This document shows, in pieces, positions 15,578-25,074 of a stretch of DNA of 64,000 nt. Numbering within the stretch: the stretch's first letter is position 1; each line of letters opens with the position of its first letter. This DNA comes from Cohnella sp. SGD-V74 (GTDB lineage: Bacteria; Bacillota; Bacilli; Paenibacillales; Paenibacillaceae), in the NCBI RefSeq assembly GCF_003001675.1, contig NZ_PVYW01000024.1, positions 82,771-146,770 on the forward strand. The letters run 5' to 3'. Position numbers and translations under genes: made by a program. The notes below the pieces were generated by a model. That model was not told the origin of the DNA. It ran no database searches and saw nothing but the letters and a program-made list of their open reading frames with translations.

Positions 15578-16666
15578 TTAGTCCTTGCCGAATTTCTCCT
15601 TGTACTCCATCGGATTGATGCCGTGATATTCCTTGAAGATGCGCGAAAAGTGGATGCTGTTGCCATAACCGACCTGAAGCGCGATCTCATAGCTTCTTAA
15701 CGAGGTCGTCAGAAGCAGCTCCCTCGCTTTGCTCATTCTGACGCTTACGCAATACGTCCAGATCGTCATGCCCGTCTGTTCCTTGAACAGCTTGGCCAAG
15801 TAGGAACGGCTGACCGCCACGTGATCCGCCAGATCCTGCAGCCCCCAGCTTGCGGCGTAATGCTCGTCGATGTACCGCTTGACCTGATCGATGGCACTCT
15901 CTCTTTGCAGATTTTTCGCTTTGCGGGCCTCGTCCATCAGTCGGTTAGCCGCCTGCTCCAGCCGTCTTACGGCGCACAGCCGGAAATACCGCCTTGCTTC
16001 CGAATGGAGCAGGCTTTGTTCGCCGAGCCCGATGTCCTCCCCTTCTTCGACTTGCGCATGGATGCCCTGCTTCTTAAGTTCCTCGACCAAGAGGGAGATC
16101 CACGCCATGGACAGCTCGTTCAAAATTTCATACCGTTCCCCTATCCATCCTTCGAACATGCCGAGCGTATCGACGATGAGCAGCGGCTGTCCATGCAAAT
16201 AAACGGACAGTACCATCTCCAGCCATCGGTCCAGCATCGCCTTGTGATTGGACAGCTTCTCGAGCAGCATCTGATTGGCATCGTAACGGCGACGCTTGCG
16301 TACGACGTCCATCGCTTTGTCGACGGCTGCCTTAAGCAACTCGTTGTCCACTGGCTTGAGCACGTAGTCGACCGCTCCGAGCAGCATGCTCTTCTTCGCG
16401 TATTGAAAATCGTCGTAACTCGAAATGACAATGTTCGTCATCCACGGATAACGGGCGTTGATTTCCTGAATCAATTGCAATCCGTCCACTACAGGCATCC
16501 GCACGTCGGTCAAACAAATATCCGCAAAATGCTCCTCCAGCCATTCCAGAGCCTTGCTCCCGTTCGGCAGCGCCGCCGATACGACAGCCCCGTTCAGGTC
16601 CGACAACTGGATTGTCAAGCTCTCGCGAATCAATTCCTCGTCGTCCACGATGATGATCCTATTCAT
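15578..16666 (-). CDS. YesN-type response regulator (receiver + AraC HTH)
   Basis: A response regulator of 362 residues starting at the ATG 16664-16666, which overlaps the kinase stop codon by 8 bp. The longer open frame upstream lies inside the kinase gene and is not used. Residues 1-120 are the receiver (IIIVDDEELI, Asp in CLTDVRMPVVDG, Lys in DYVLKPVDNE). The last 100 residues are an AraC double HTH (WGLQDLADHVAVSRSYLAKL and RSYEIALQVGYGNSIHFSRI). The middle is shorter than in most YesN proteins (about 500 residues). It probably activates the importer-xylanase operon in response to its partner kinase. Confidence 0.92.
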   Translation of the reverse strand: MNRIIIVDDEELIRESLTIQLSDLNGAVVSAALPNGSKALEWLEEHFADICLTDVRMPVVDGLQLIQEINARYPWMTNIVISSYDDFQYAKKSMLLGAVDYVLKPVDNELLKAAVDKAMDVVRKRRRYDANQMLLEKLSNHKAMLDRWLEMVLSVYLHGQPLLIVDTLGMFEGWIGERYEILNELSMAWISLLVEELKKQGIHAQVEEGEDIGLGEQSLLHSEARRYFRLCAVRRLEQAANRLMDEARKAKNLQRESAIDQVKRYIDEHYAASWGLQDLADHVAVSRSYLAKLFKEQTGMTIWTYCVSVRMSKARELLLTTSLRSYEIALQVGYGNSIHFSRIFKEYHGINPMEYKEKFGKD

Positions 16667-18503
16667 CCGGCATCCGTTCTCCTTCCGCATCGTCCGCGTC
16701 GTATCGCAGCGGCAGCAGCACTTCCACCACGGCGCCTCCATGAACGGGATCGTTGTAGAAGGCGGCGGAAGCTTCCGTCTCGTAGAAGCTGCGCAATCTG
16801 TAGATCAGGTTGGACAATCCGACTCGCGTATACGTATAATCGCCGGCGCGGGAGACGGCGAGCTCTCTCCTCAGCCGCGCCAGCACGTCGGAGGCGAAGC
16901 CCGGGCCGTTGTCCCGTACGGTAATCTTGAGCTTGTCAGGTCGCGCATCAAGCTTCTCCTCGTCCGCTCGCACCGCTTCGGCAATAATGGCGATATGCAC
17001 CGCGTTTCCCGTCGCTTCTCGTCCATGCTTGATGCTGTTTTCTACCAGCGGCTGCAGCAGCGCCTTACAGCATTGCGCCTCCAGCAGCTCTTCCGGGATG
17101 TCGGCGGCATACGCAACCTCGTCCTTGAACCTTGCCTGCATAATTTGCATAAAGCTGCCCAACTGCAGCAGCTCCTCCCCAAGCATCACCTGATAGCGCT
17201 TGTAATCCGATGTATAGCGCAGCATGCGGGACAACGAGACGGCCACGCGGCCAATATGCGGCTGCTTGGCGATCACGGTCATCGAATTGATCGTTTCCAG
17301 AGTATTGTACAGAAAGTGGGAGTTGATCTGCGATTGAAGCGCCGAGATGACCGCCTGGTGTTGAAGCGCCTTCATTTCTGCGTAGTCGTTGACGGACTGC
17401 TCCAGATGGCCCAGCAGATTGTTAAAGGAGACGCTCAAGTCGGCCACTTCGTCGGTGCCTTGCACGTCCGCTCTGATCGCGAAATCGTTTTTGAGCTGCA
17501 TTTTTTTCATCGTTTTGCGCAGACCCGATAGCCGTCTTGTAATCGATGACGCTGCGAAATAAGTCAGCGCGACCGATACGATCAATGCGCCTATCGCGAC
17601 TGCAATCGTAATCGTGCGCGTGTAGCGGATGCTCTGGGCGATTTCGCTGTAAGGAAGGACGGCGACGATTTTCCATCCGGTCATCGCGATTGTCTGGTAT
17701 ACGATAAGTTCCTTGCCGGCCGGGTCGTAGTAAGAACCCGCCCTGTCCCGGTTCACGATGCGAACGATTCTTTCGTCCATCTGGCCCATGATCCGTTCCG
17801 CGAGGGAATGATGAATAATCCGGCCGTCCTCGTCCATCACGATGGCGACGCCCGAATCCACGATATGAATCTGGTCCATGACCGATTGGGACGGATCCAG
17901 CGAAATATCCATTTTCACGTAACCGTTATAGAAAGGCTTGAACAGCGTCAGCACCGGCAGACTCATCGGCTCGTGCTCCGGATTCAAGTAGCTCTCCGAA
18001 ATTCCGGTCATGAATCTGACCTTCTCGAAACTGCCCGTCCCGAGCAGATAGGGCTCGTCCTGAATGCTGTAGGACAGCGGCAGCGCGAACTTGTTGGCGA
18101 AATGCTGCTCCCTGCCGCGGGGATTGTACAGAGTCACCGACAGCACCTCGGGGTATTGCAGAAACAGACGGTTCAAATAATTGTCCTTGATCCGAGTGTA
18201 CGATTTAATCAGATCGGAGGAAATGCCGCCCGGCGACAAGCGCATCCAGTCCCCTACGTCGACGCTGTTGCCAAGCATAAGAAAGGCAAGCTCGTATTCC
18301 GAATAATAGCGGTTCAAGTTTAAATTGGCCTGTTGCAAAATTTGAAAGCTTAGATGATCGATATCTTTTCTGACGTAGCCTGTCGTTCCCGTATAGCTTA
18401 GAAAGCCGATCATCGCCACCGTAAAAATCAAAATGGCTACAATGATCGAAATCAGCTTCCATTTCAGCGAATGCATGTACATCTTGGCCAGATGCCGGAA
18501 CAA
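16659..18503 (-). CDS. YesM-type sensor histidine kinase
   Basis: A 614-residue kinase starting with TTG at 18501-18503, supported by AAGGAGGGG 6 bp upstream; the next ATG is seven codons inside. There is a first membrane helix near residue 18-38, a large extracytoplasmic sensor (residues about 40-290, dCache-like), a second helix (about 295-320), a HAMP linker, the His-kinase domain with phospho-accepting His in INSHFLYNTLE near residue 400, and an HATPase end (N box ENSIKHG, G boxes RDNGPGF and VGLSNLIYRL). The canonical QxNPHFLYN has Ser for Pro here. Coupled to the downstream YesN gene by an 8-bp overlap. Confidence 0.93.
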   Translation of the reverse strand: MFRHLAKMYMHSLKWKLISIIVAILIFTVAMIGFLSYTGTTGYVRKDIDHLSFQILQQANLNLNRYYSEYELAFLMLGNSVDVGDWMRLSPGGISSDLIKSYTRIKDNYLNRLFLQYPEVLSVTLYNPRGREQHFANKFALPLSYSIQDEPYLLGTGSFEKVRFMTGISESYLNPEHEPMSLPVLTLFKPFYNGYVKMDISLDPSQSVMDQIHIVDSGVAIVMDEDGRIIHHSLAERIMGQMDERIVRIVNRDRAGSYYDPAGKELIVYQTIAMTGWKIVAVLPYSEIAQSIRYTRTITIAVAIGALIVSVALTYFAASSITRRLSGLRKTMKKMQLKNDFAIRADVQGTDEVADLSVSFNNLLGHLEQSVNDYAEMKALQHQAVISALQSQINSHFLYNTLETINSMTVIAKQPHIGRVAVSLSRMLRYTSDYKRYQVMLGEELLQLGSFMQIMQARFKDEVAYAADIPEELLEAQCCKALLQPLVENSIKHGREATGNAVHIAIIAEAVRADEEKLDARPDKLKITVRDNGPGFASDVLARLRRELAVSRAGDYTYTRVGLSNLIYRLRSFYETEASAAFYNDPVHGGAVVEVLLPLRYDADDAEGERMPDE

Positions 18504-18660
18504 GCTGCCCCTCCTTCTGCGAAAACCGTGATCGTCGTGTATACAGTATATCGGACAGGCGCATATTGCATAATAGGATACCCCAAATGATAGAACGGAT
18601 GACGGCGCGCCGCAATAGGGCCAGAATCCGATACACTGCAGGGAACGTACGATTCGATCG

Positions 18661-18695
18661 AAAAGCGCCGCGCCTCTGGCTGGAGGACGCGGCGC
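18661..18695 (-). terminator. Rho-independent terminator of the xylanase gene
   Basis: On the minus strand GCGCCGCG pairs with CGCGGCGC, extended by CCTC/GAGG, and is followed by TTTT. It is 12 bp past the xylanase stop codon and separates that gene from the kinase gene, so the YesMN pair probably has its own promoter in 18504-18640. Confidence 0.75.
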
Positions 18696-18706
18696 AGCAA
18701 CGACAA

Positions 18707-21700
18707 CTATCTGTAAACGTAGTAGAACAAACGATACAGCATGACGGCCGCTTCGGCTCGCGAAGAATGGCGCAGCGGATTGATGTTGCCGCCGCTGCCC
18801 TGTACGAGCCCTTCCTCTCCCAGCGCCGCGATCGCCCGACGGGCATAATCCGCGACGCTATCCTGATCGAGGTAAGCGTCTGCAGAATCCGCCGTCGCTT
18901 CCGGAAGCGGCTTACCGGCGATGGACAGCGCCCTTGCCAGCATCACAAACATATCTTGGCGGGTAATCTTCTCCTTGGGGGCGAAGAGACCGCCGCCTCT
19001 CCCGTTCACGATGCCCAGCTTATGAGCGATGCCAACTGCCTCGTAATAATAGTCTCCTTCCTTCACATCGGCGAAGGAGCCCGCGGGATCGGCCTTCAGG
19101 CCAAGCGCGGCCACGAGCAGCTTCGCGAAGTCCGCGCGGGTAATGGCGGCGGACGGCTTGAACGCATGCTCCGACACGCCGTCGATCATCCCCTTGGCGG
19201 CGAGAGCCAGAACGGCATCCGAAGCCCATGGCACCTCCGACAGATCCCGGAAGCTTCGCTGCAAGTAGGAGACGGCGAATACGCCGAGCGGATTCGCGAG
19301 AAATACGATCTCTCCCGAAGCCTCGTCGTACCGTCCGGACGGTACGAGACGCGTCGTTCCGTCGCTGCCGATCCGCCAAACATTCAGCAAATCGGCTCGA
19401 TTCCGCTCCCCTGCGGTTAGAGCGTACGGAAGTCTGACTTCTATTTCCGCGGACGCGCTGTCGAAGGAGAGCATCCTGCCTCCCGTGCTTGCTTCCAGCC
19501 GAATCGCTGTCCTGATCTCGCCTCTGACGGCTGCGAGGTTGACCGATTCCGCGGATGCGATGCCGATCGAGATTGTATCTCGCTGAGCTTCCCCGACCTC
19601 ACCTTGCAACATACGTCCGGGAAGCAGCAGACTGCCAAGCGGCGTTACCACTTCAATTCTGTCGCCCGGAGCGCCCTCGGCCAGGAATGCGTCCGGAAGT
19701 TCGAGCCGATATCCGCTCGCTCCCGCTGTCACGGGCAGCACAACGGATATGCGGCTTCCTGTCGCCGCTCCTCCTTTCGCCTCCGTCTTGCTGAACGCCT
19801 TCCTCAGCGTGTCGGCATCCACCGATGCGCTCGCTTGCCGTCCGTCCAGCTTCAGCTGCCCGGTCGAAAACACGATCTGCACTCCGCCGTTCCGTTCCTC
19901 GATCGACGGGCTGCTTGCGCTCTCGGCAACGCCCGATCCGGCTCCTGTTCCGGGATTGGAGGGTTGCCCGGAGGAAACCGGCAACGTCGCGATCTGCAAG
20001 CTCGGACCGTTAGTCGACCAGTTGCCGGCTTCATCGCCGGCTTCCACCTTGAACGTATACGTGGTCGAGCCGTTCAACCCGCTCGTAAGCCAAGCCGTCT
20101 GCTCCGTTGTCGCCGTAAGCTGCCCGTTCACATAGACCCGATATCCCGTTACGCCCATGCGGTCGACAGCTTCGCTCCATACGAGCTTCACCGATGTCGC
20201 CGTTACGGCTTCCGATGCGAGCGTGCTGCCGGCCGGCCAGCCTGGAGGCGTCGTATCGCGGGGCACCGGAATGTCGGGATCGCTCGTCGCCGGACCGAAC
20301 ACCGTTGCATTGCCGGTCGGATCGCGCGCCTCGATTTTATATACGTCTGCCTCATCCGGGGCTCCCGACACCGTATACTCCGTCAAGTCACCCGTTACCT
20401 CTGCCATCCATACGCCGTCTCTATAGATGTCGTATTTGGCAATGCCGACGTTATCCACCGCCGCGTCCCATCGCAATACGGTACGGTCGCTCAGTCGTTC
20501 CGCCGTCACGCGAGAGCCGGTCGGCCATTGCGGCGTAATCGTGTCCGCATCCAGCGTCCGAACCTCGTTCAGCCCCAGCGGCTGGGACCGGTTGCCTGCC
20601 GCATCGACAGCGACGACGGCCAAGTCGTATAATGTTCCTTCATTTAACCCCGTAATGTAATAGCTCGTTACCTCTTTTGCCGTTTCTGCAATCGGACTGC
20701 CGTTACCGTAAATAACGTAACGCTGCACTCCCGTGTCGTCCGTCGCTTCCGGCCATTCCAGCAACAAGGCGGATGCGGTAATGCCGTTCGCCTGCAGGGA
20801 GCTTCCTCCGGCCCATATCGGTTCGCTTGTATCGGCGGTCAGCGTCGTTGCGGAACGGACCGGTCCCTCCGTCTCGTTGCCCGCGGCATCAAGCGCCGCT
20901 ACGGAGAAGCGGTGCTCCGTGCCTGCCGTAAGTCCGATCGCGCGATAGGACAAGACGTCCCCCTGCACAGTAGCGATAAGCGCGCTTCCGTTGTATATGG
21001 CATAGGTTTCTACGCCATAGTTGTCTTCGGCGGGGCTCCATGTCAGCAAGGCGGAATGTCGCCCGATGTCCGTAATGTCCAGCGAAGCCGACTGCGGCCA
21101 CACGGGAGCGATCGTATCGGCCGCCGGGGTCGTCAATGCCGCCGACGGTCCCGTATCGGATTGCCGCACGCCGTCGCGCGCTTCGACGCGGAACGTATAC
21201 GCCGTATCCGGCGACAGGCCGCTTGCTTCGTAGCTGTGGGCATCCGCGCCAAGCTCGGCAATCGCGTTTCCATTCCGATAGACAACATAACCGTTAATGC
21301 CTCGATCATCCTCCGCGCCGGACCAGATCAGACGTACCGCATGGGGGGCTACGTCCGTAAGGGTCAGCTCTCCGTCCGTCCAGACGGGAGACTCCTCATC
21401 CGCCGGAATTTCCTCGGTTTTGACGAACAGATACGGCCGGAACGGCTCGTTCGCGCCGCTCGCTTCTTTCGAATAGAAATCCACGTTCTGATCGACCCAC
21501 GAATCGTCTTGCAGCTTAAAGCTGGCCGCTCCGTCTCCGGTCGCTTGCCCGGTCACGTAATCGGCAACCTCGAACGTCTTCCAGAAGCCCTGGTTGCGGA
21601 CGACGGCGCTTCCGAGCCGTTCTCCGTCCGCAGGCTTGTTGGCCCAGTTGACGGCCGTTTCGGACCAGCCGTCCCCGACAGCATATAGATCCATGCCGAT

Positions 21701-24700
21701 GTCCATGTTCGGAGTCTGCACCGCAAAAACGTACAGATTCAGGGAAGCTTCGTACACGCTGCCCGTGAGGGAATCCAGCGGAAACTTCAAGTAAGCCCGT
21801 CTGTTGTTCCCTGTATTCTTGTTCTGCTCGCTTCCGGACAAACCGGCGGCATTCTTGTACCGAAGATAGTCCAAGTTGTTCGTTGTGCCGTCTCCTCCCA
21901 GCGTCGTCGGAGCTTGGATGAACGCGTCGTCGCTCGGGAAAAGCTTATGTTCCGTTCTGACGACCCCTTCGAACGTTCTCGCCTCGACCGAGGGCCCGTT
22001 CGTCGTCCAGTTGCCAGCCGCGTCCCCCGCTTCCACGCGGAACGCGTACGTCTCTCCCGGTTCAAGTCCCGTCACGCTAAAGCCGGTCTCCGCGGCTTCA
22101 AGCTCGGCGATCACCCCGTCATTCCCGTACACTCTGTATGCGGTAACGGCAATGTTATCGTGCGCGGCCGTCCAGGACAAGGAGAGCGACCTGTCGGCGA
22201 GCGAACTGTAAGCCAGCTTACGCGTATCCGGCCAAAGGGGAGCTTCTTGGTCCGTCTCGGCCGCCGTACGCGCTTCAACGGTCGGGCCCGACGCGGACCA
22301 GTTGCCGCTGCCGTCGGCCGCTTCCACCTTGAAGCCGTAAGCCGTGTTGGGCGATAAGCCGCCTATCCGATAGGAGCGAACCGACGACGGAAGCGTCACG
22401 ATCTCCATCTCATCCTTGAACAGCCTGTAAGCGGTCACTCCTCTTGCATCCTGCGCGGCGCTCCAACTCACGGTGACGCCGTCTGCCGTAATGTCGGCGA
22501 CACTGAGGACGGACGGATTCGTCCAGACCGGCGGCGTCGAGTCTGCCGCGCCCAATGTGCGGAAGGTGACAATCGGCCCGCCTTGCGACAGATTCCCCTC
22601 CCAGTCCTTAGCCTCTATACACACCGTATAGAGCATGTAATCCGCCAGTCCGTCAAGTCGATAGCTTCTTTCGTTCGTCTCTCCGACAGGCTGTCCGTTC
22701 AAATAAATTCGGTAGCTCGCCGCGCCGTCGTTATCGACCGCGGCCGGCCAGGAGAGGCTGACGCCGTTGCGGCCCAGATCGGAGACGGTCAAATACGAGC
22801 CTTTGTTCCAGCCGGGGCGCGTCGCATCTTCTCCTTCGGCGGAGGCGACCGCGATTGACGGACTTGCAATGGAGCGATTGCCGCTTCCGTCTACCGCCGC
22901 TATCGCGAACGAATAAGAACGGCCCAGCTCCAGCTCGGAGGCATCGTACGAGGTAACATGGGCGGGCAGCTCCGCGGCCAGGCTGCCGTCGCGATACACT
23001 TCATAGCGCGCGACTCCCGTATTGTCGTATGCGGTCGGCCATACGATCGTCGCCGATGTCGGAGAAGCTTCGGAGACGGCGAAGACGCTTCCGTAAGGCC
23101 AGACCGGCGCCGTGATGTCGCCGGTCTGGGTCGGCACCGGCAGCGGTTCGAATGCATCGCTTTCCGTCTCGCCGGGCTGCCCCAGAACAACGATCAAGCG
23201 GTTGTCCCCGCCTTGGACAAGGGAGGTTCGTACCGTCTGGATGACGCCGCCGTAGTCCACCGTCACTTCGTAATCGCCATAGAAGCCCCGCGTGCCGTAA
23301 CGGCCTTCCGCATCCGTGACGCCGGATTGGTCGGTCCACCACGTATCGTAAATCAAGCTCCGCCATTGCTCGCCGGAAGGCTTGAGCGACCAGTCGTTGC
23401 GGTACAGCGGAGCGTTGCTCTGCCAGTGCGCTCCGTCCCAGAATCCCCACATCGTAAAGGAGGTGACGTTCGGATGGCTGAATGTCGCCAGCAGCAAGTC
23501 ATGCGTGAACTTCGCCTGAATGTCCTCCCGCGGCGTATTGAAGTCGAATTCGGTTATCGCAATCTCCGGCGCGTATTGCGCGAAGTAAGTCAACTGATCG
23601 TAGAACGCCATCGGACTCGCCGGCGTGCTGCCGAAGTGGGCTTGTATGCCAATGCCGTCAATCGGCGCTTCGCGCTGCCTCAGCACTTCAAGCAAATGCG
23701 TCAGATTCCCGATTACCGGCGCGCTGACCCCGAGAATTTGCGTCTCGTTCAGGAACAGCTTCGCGGCCGGATCGGCCTCCTTCGCCCACATGAACCAGTC
23801 GGCCATCGTCTCTTCCCCGTGCACGCTGCGGATCATGCTGTTCAAGACCGGCTCGTTCAGCACGTCCCAGTCGAACAGCCTGCCCTGGAAGTAACCCGCA
23901 AGCTCGTGAAAATGATCCCGAATGCGCTTTTCCAACGCCGCCTTGTCGCCGAGCAGGCCGCCGATGTCGGCAGGCATGCGGGTAGGACCGTCCCACAGCA
24001 GCGCATGTCCGCGTATGTCGAATCCGTTCTCGCCCAACCAATTGTACATATTAACCGTTCTTGCCCTATCCGCTTCCCACCATGCCCATTTCATCTCGTT
24101 CTCCATGACCACGGAGTTGAAGTTTTCCTTCAGCAGGGCTCTGTAACGGTCCGAATCTGCACCGTTTCCGAACAGCAGACTGCTGTTGACCGCCGTGCCG
24201 AATCGGAACGCATGGCGCTTCATCTCTACGCGCACGTCCGCCCCGGCGACCGGCAAGCCGTCCCCGTCCACCACCTGCACCTCCAGATCGCCTTTTCGGA
24301 TTTGCTCGATGCGCGCGTTCGCCTCGTCGCGCCAAGGCGCATCGTCTTCCATCCCCTCATAGTAGATCGGAGTGCTCGGCAGCTGATCGATCGTGACCAG
24401 CTTCTTGTAGTTGATCACCTTCAGTTCGGCCACCTCAAGCACCTGCGGCTTATAACCGAGCCGCAGCGTCACTTGCGGCGTCCCCTCCTCCATCGTCAAC
24501 GCGGCTTTGATCGGAATCAGAAAGCGCTTCCATTCGGAAGGCACAGAAACCGTTTCATTTACGGATTTCTCCCAGGTTTCCGTCTTCTCCATCACGAGCG
24601 ACAGTCGGCCTTCGGCCGTCTCGTGCGTGGAGCTGATCGTTCTGGCATAGAAGGACGCCAGCAGCACATCGTCCTTCTCGATAGCCGCCTCTACGGGAAT

Positions 24701-25003
24701 GACGTACTGCAGCAAATATGTGCCCGGCGGCTCCACATGGGTCGTAAAGCGCAACGCCGATGAGAATGGCTGACCTTCCGCGGCTATTTCATCCACCTCG
24801 CCATAGGACGGAGCTTCCGGGTTAAGCGCGGCGCCCGGTGCCGCCAGATCGGCAATGACGATCTCGATTCCGGGCAAGCCGTTCAATTCTTCTTCCGTCA
24901 GGGGCTGAGCCATCGCCGTGAAGGACTGCAGCGGCGTCAGCAGCAGCAAGCACGCCAACAGGAAAGAAAGCATCTTGCAACCTGTTCGTTTCACGTTCCC
25001 CAT
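18707..25003 (-). CDS. Giant SLH-anchored GH10 endo-1,4-beta-xylanase with FN3 and DNRLRE modules
   Basis: A 2098-residue secreted protein. Order of parts: signal peptide (about 1-32); a carbohydrate-binding-like beta domain (about 45-200); GH10 catalytic domain (about 240-560) with acid/base Glu384 in DWDVLNEP and nucleophile Glu485 in ITEFDF; four FN3 repeats (about 630-1010); a DNRLRE/CBM96-like domain (about 1015-1200, SDDAFIQAPTTLGGDG, RRAYLKFPLDS); five more FN3 repeats (about 1200-1690); a beta domain (about 1720-1890); three SLH domains (about 1915-2098, ITRADFAKLLVAALG, ITRQDMFVMLARALS, SSRAEAAVMLYRLF). It cleaves xylan outside the cell while held on the secondary wall polymer by SLH. 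It follows the importer genes after a hairpin and precedes the YesMN pair, forming a xylan locus. Confidence 0.93.
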   Translation of the reverse strand: MGNVKRTGCKMLSFLLACLLLLTPLQSFTAMAQPLTEEELNGLPGIEIVIADLAAPGAALNPEAPSYGEVDEIAAEGQPFSSALRFTTHVEPPGTYLLQYVIPVEAAIEKDDVLLASFYARTISSTHETAEGRLSLVMEKTETWEKSVNETVSVPSEWKRFLIPIKAALTMEEGTPQVTLRLGYKPQVLEVAELKVINYKKLVTIDQLPSTPIYYEGMEDDAPWRDEANARIEQIRKGDLEVQVVDGDGLPVAGADVRVEMKRHAFRFGTAVNSSLLFGNGADSDRYRALLKENFNSVVMENEMKWAWWEADRARTVNMYNWLGENGFDIRGHALLWDGPTRMPADIGGLLGDKAALEKRIRDHFHELAGYFQGRLFDWDVLNEPVLNSMIRSVHGEETMADWFMWAKEADPAAKLFLNETQILGVSAPVIGNLTHLLEVLRQREAPIDGIGIQAHFGSTPASPMAFYDQLTYFAQYAPEIAITEFDFNTPREDIQAKFTHDLLLATFSHPNVTSFTMWGFWDGAHWQSNAPLYRNDWSLKPSGEQWRSLIYDTWWTDQSGVTDAEGRYGTRGFYGDYEVTVDYGGVIQTVRTSLVQGGDNRLIVVLGQPGETESDAFEPLPVPTQTGDITAPVWPYGSVFAVSEASPTSATIVWPTAYDNTGVARYEVYRDGSLAAELPAHVTSYDASELELGRSYSFAIAAVDGSGNRSIASPSIAVASAEGEDATRPGWNKGSYLTVSDLGRNGVSLSWPAAVDNDGAASYRIYLNGQPVGETNERSYRLDGLADYMLYTVCIEAKDWEGNLSQGGPIVTFRTLGAADSTPPVWTNPSVLSVADITADGVTVSWSAAQDARGVTAYRLFKDEMEIVTLPSSVRSYRIGGLSPNTAYGFKVEAADGSGNWSASGPTVEARTAAETDQEAPLWPDTRKLAYSSLADRSLSLSWTAAHDNIAVTAYRVYGNDGVIAELEAAETGFSVTGLEPGETYAFRVEAGDAAGNWTTNGPSVEARTFEGVVRTEHKLFPSDDAFIQAPTTLGGDGTTNNLDYLRYKNAAGLSGSEQNKNTGNNRRAYLKFPLDSLTGSVYEASLNLYVFAVQTPNMDIGMDLYAVGDGWSETAVNWANKPADGERLGSAVVRNQGFWKTFEVADYVTGQATGDGAASFKLQDDSWVDQNVDFYSKEASGANEPFRPYLFVKTEEIPADEESPVWTDGELTLTDVAPHAVRLIWSGAEDDRGINGYVVYRNGNAIAELGADAHSYEASGLSPDTAYTFRVEARDGVRQSDTGPSAALTTPAADTIAPVWPQSASLDITDIGRHSALLTWSPAEDNYGVETYAIYNGSALIATVQGDVLSYRAIGLTAGTEHRFSVAALDAAGNETEGPVRSATTLTADTSEPIWAGGSSLQANGITASALLLEWPEATDDTGVQRYVIYGNGSPIAETAKEVTSYYITGLNEGTLYDLAVVAVDAAGNRSQPLGLNEVRTLDADTITPQWPTGSRVTAERLSDRTVLRWDAAVDNVGIAKYDIYRDGVWMAEVTGDLTEYTVSGAPDEADVYKIEARDPTGNATVFGPATSDPDIPVPRDTTPPGWPAGSTLASEAVTATSVKLVWSEAVDRMGVTGYRVYVNGQLTATTEQTAWLTSGLNGSTTYTFKVEAGDEAGNWSTNGPSLQIATLPVSSGQPSNPGTGAGSGVAESASSPSIEERNGGVQIVFSTGQLKLDGRQASASVDADTLRKAFSKTEAKGGAATGSRISVVLPVTAGASGYRLELPDAFLAEGAPGDRIEVVTPLGSLLLPGRMLQGEVGEAQRDTISIGIASAESVNLAAVRGEIRTAIRLEASTGGRMLSFDSASAEIEVRLPYALTAGERNRADLLNVWRIGSDGTTRLVPSGRYDEASGEIVFLANPLGVFAVSYLQRSFRDLSEVPWASDAVLALAAKGMIDGVSEHAFKPSAAITRADFAKLLVAALGLKADPAGSFADVKEGDYYYEAVGIAHKLGIVNGRGGGLFAPKEKITRQDMFVMLARALSIAGKPLPEATADSADAYLDQDSVADYARRAIAALGEEGLVQGSGGNINPLRHSSRAEAAVMLYRLFYYVYR

Positions 25004-25033
25004 CCTTTCTCTTCAAATATCGAGCGTATGCGA

Positions 25034-25063
25034 CCCGCCCGAAGCGCTGTAGCTTCAGGCGGG
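25034..25063 (-). terminator. Hairpin between binding protein and xylanase genes
   Basis: CCCGCC-GAAGC and GCTTC-GGCGGG pair with one bulge on each arm around a 6-nt loop. It lies 11 bp after the binding-protein stop codon. It may lower read-through into the xylanase gene, so that the binding protein is made in excess. Confidence 0.55.
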
Positions 25064-25074
25064 GTGCTGCATTG

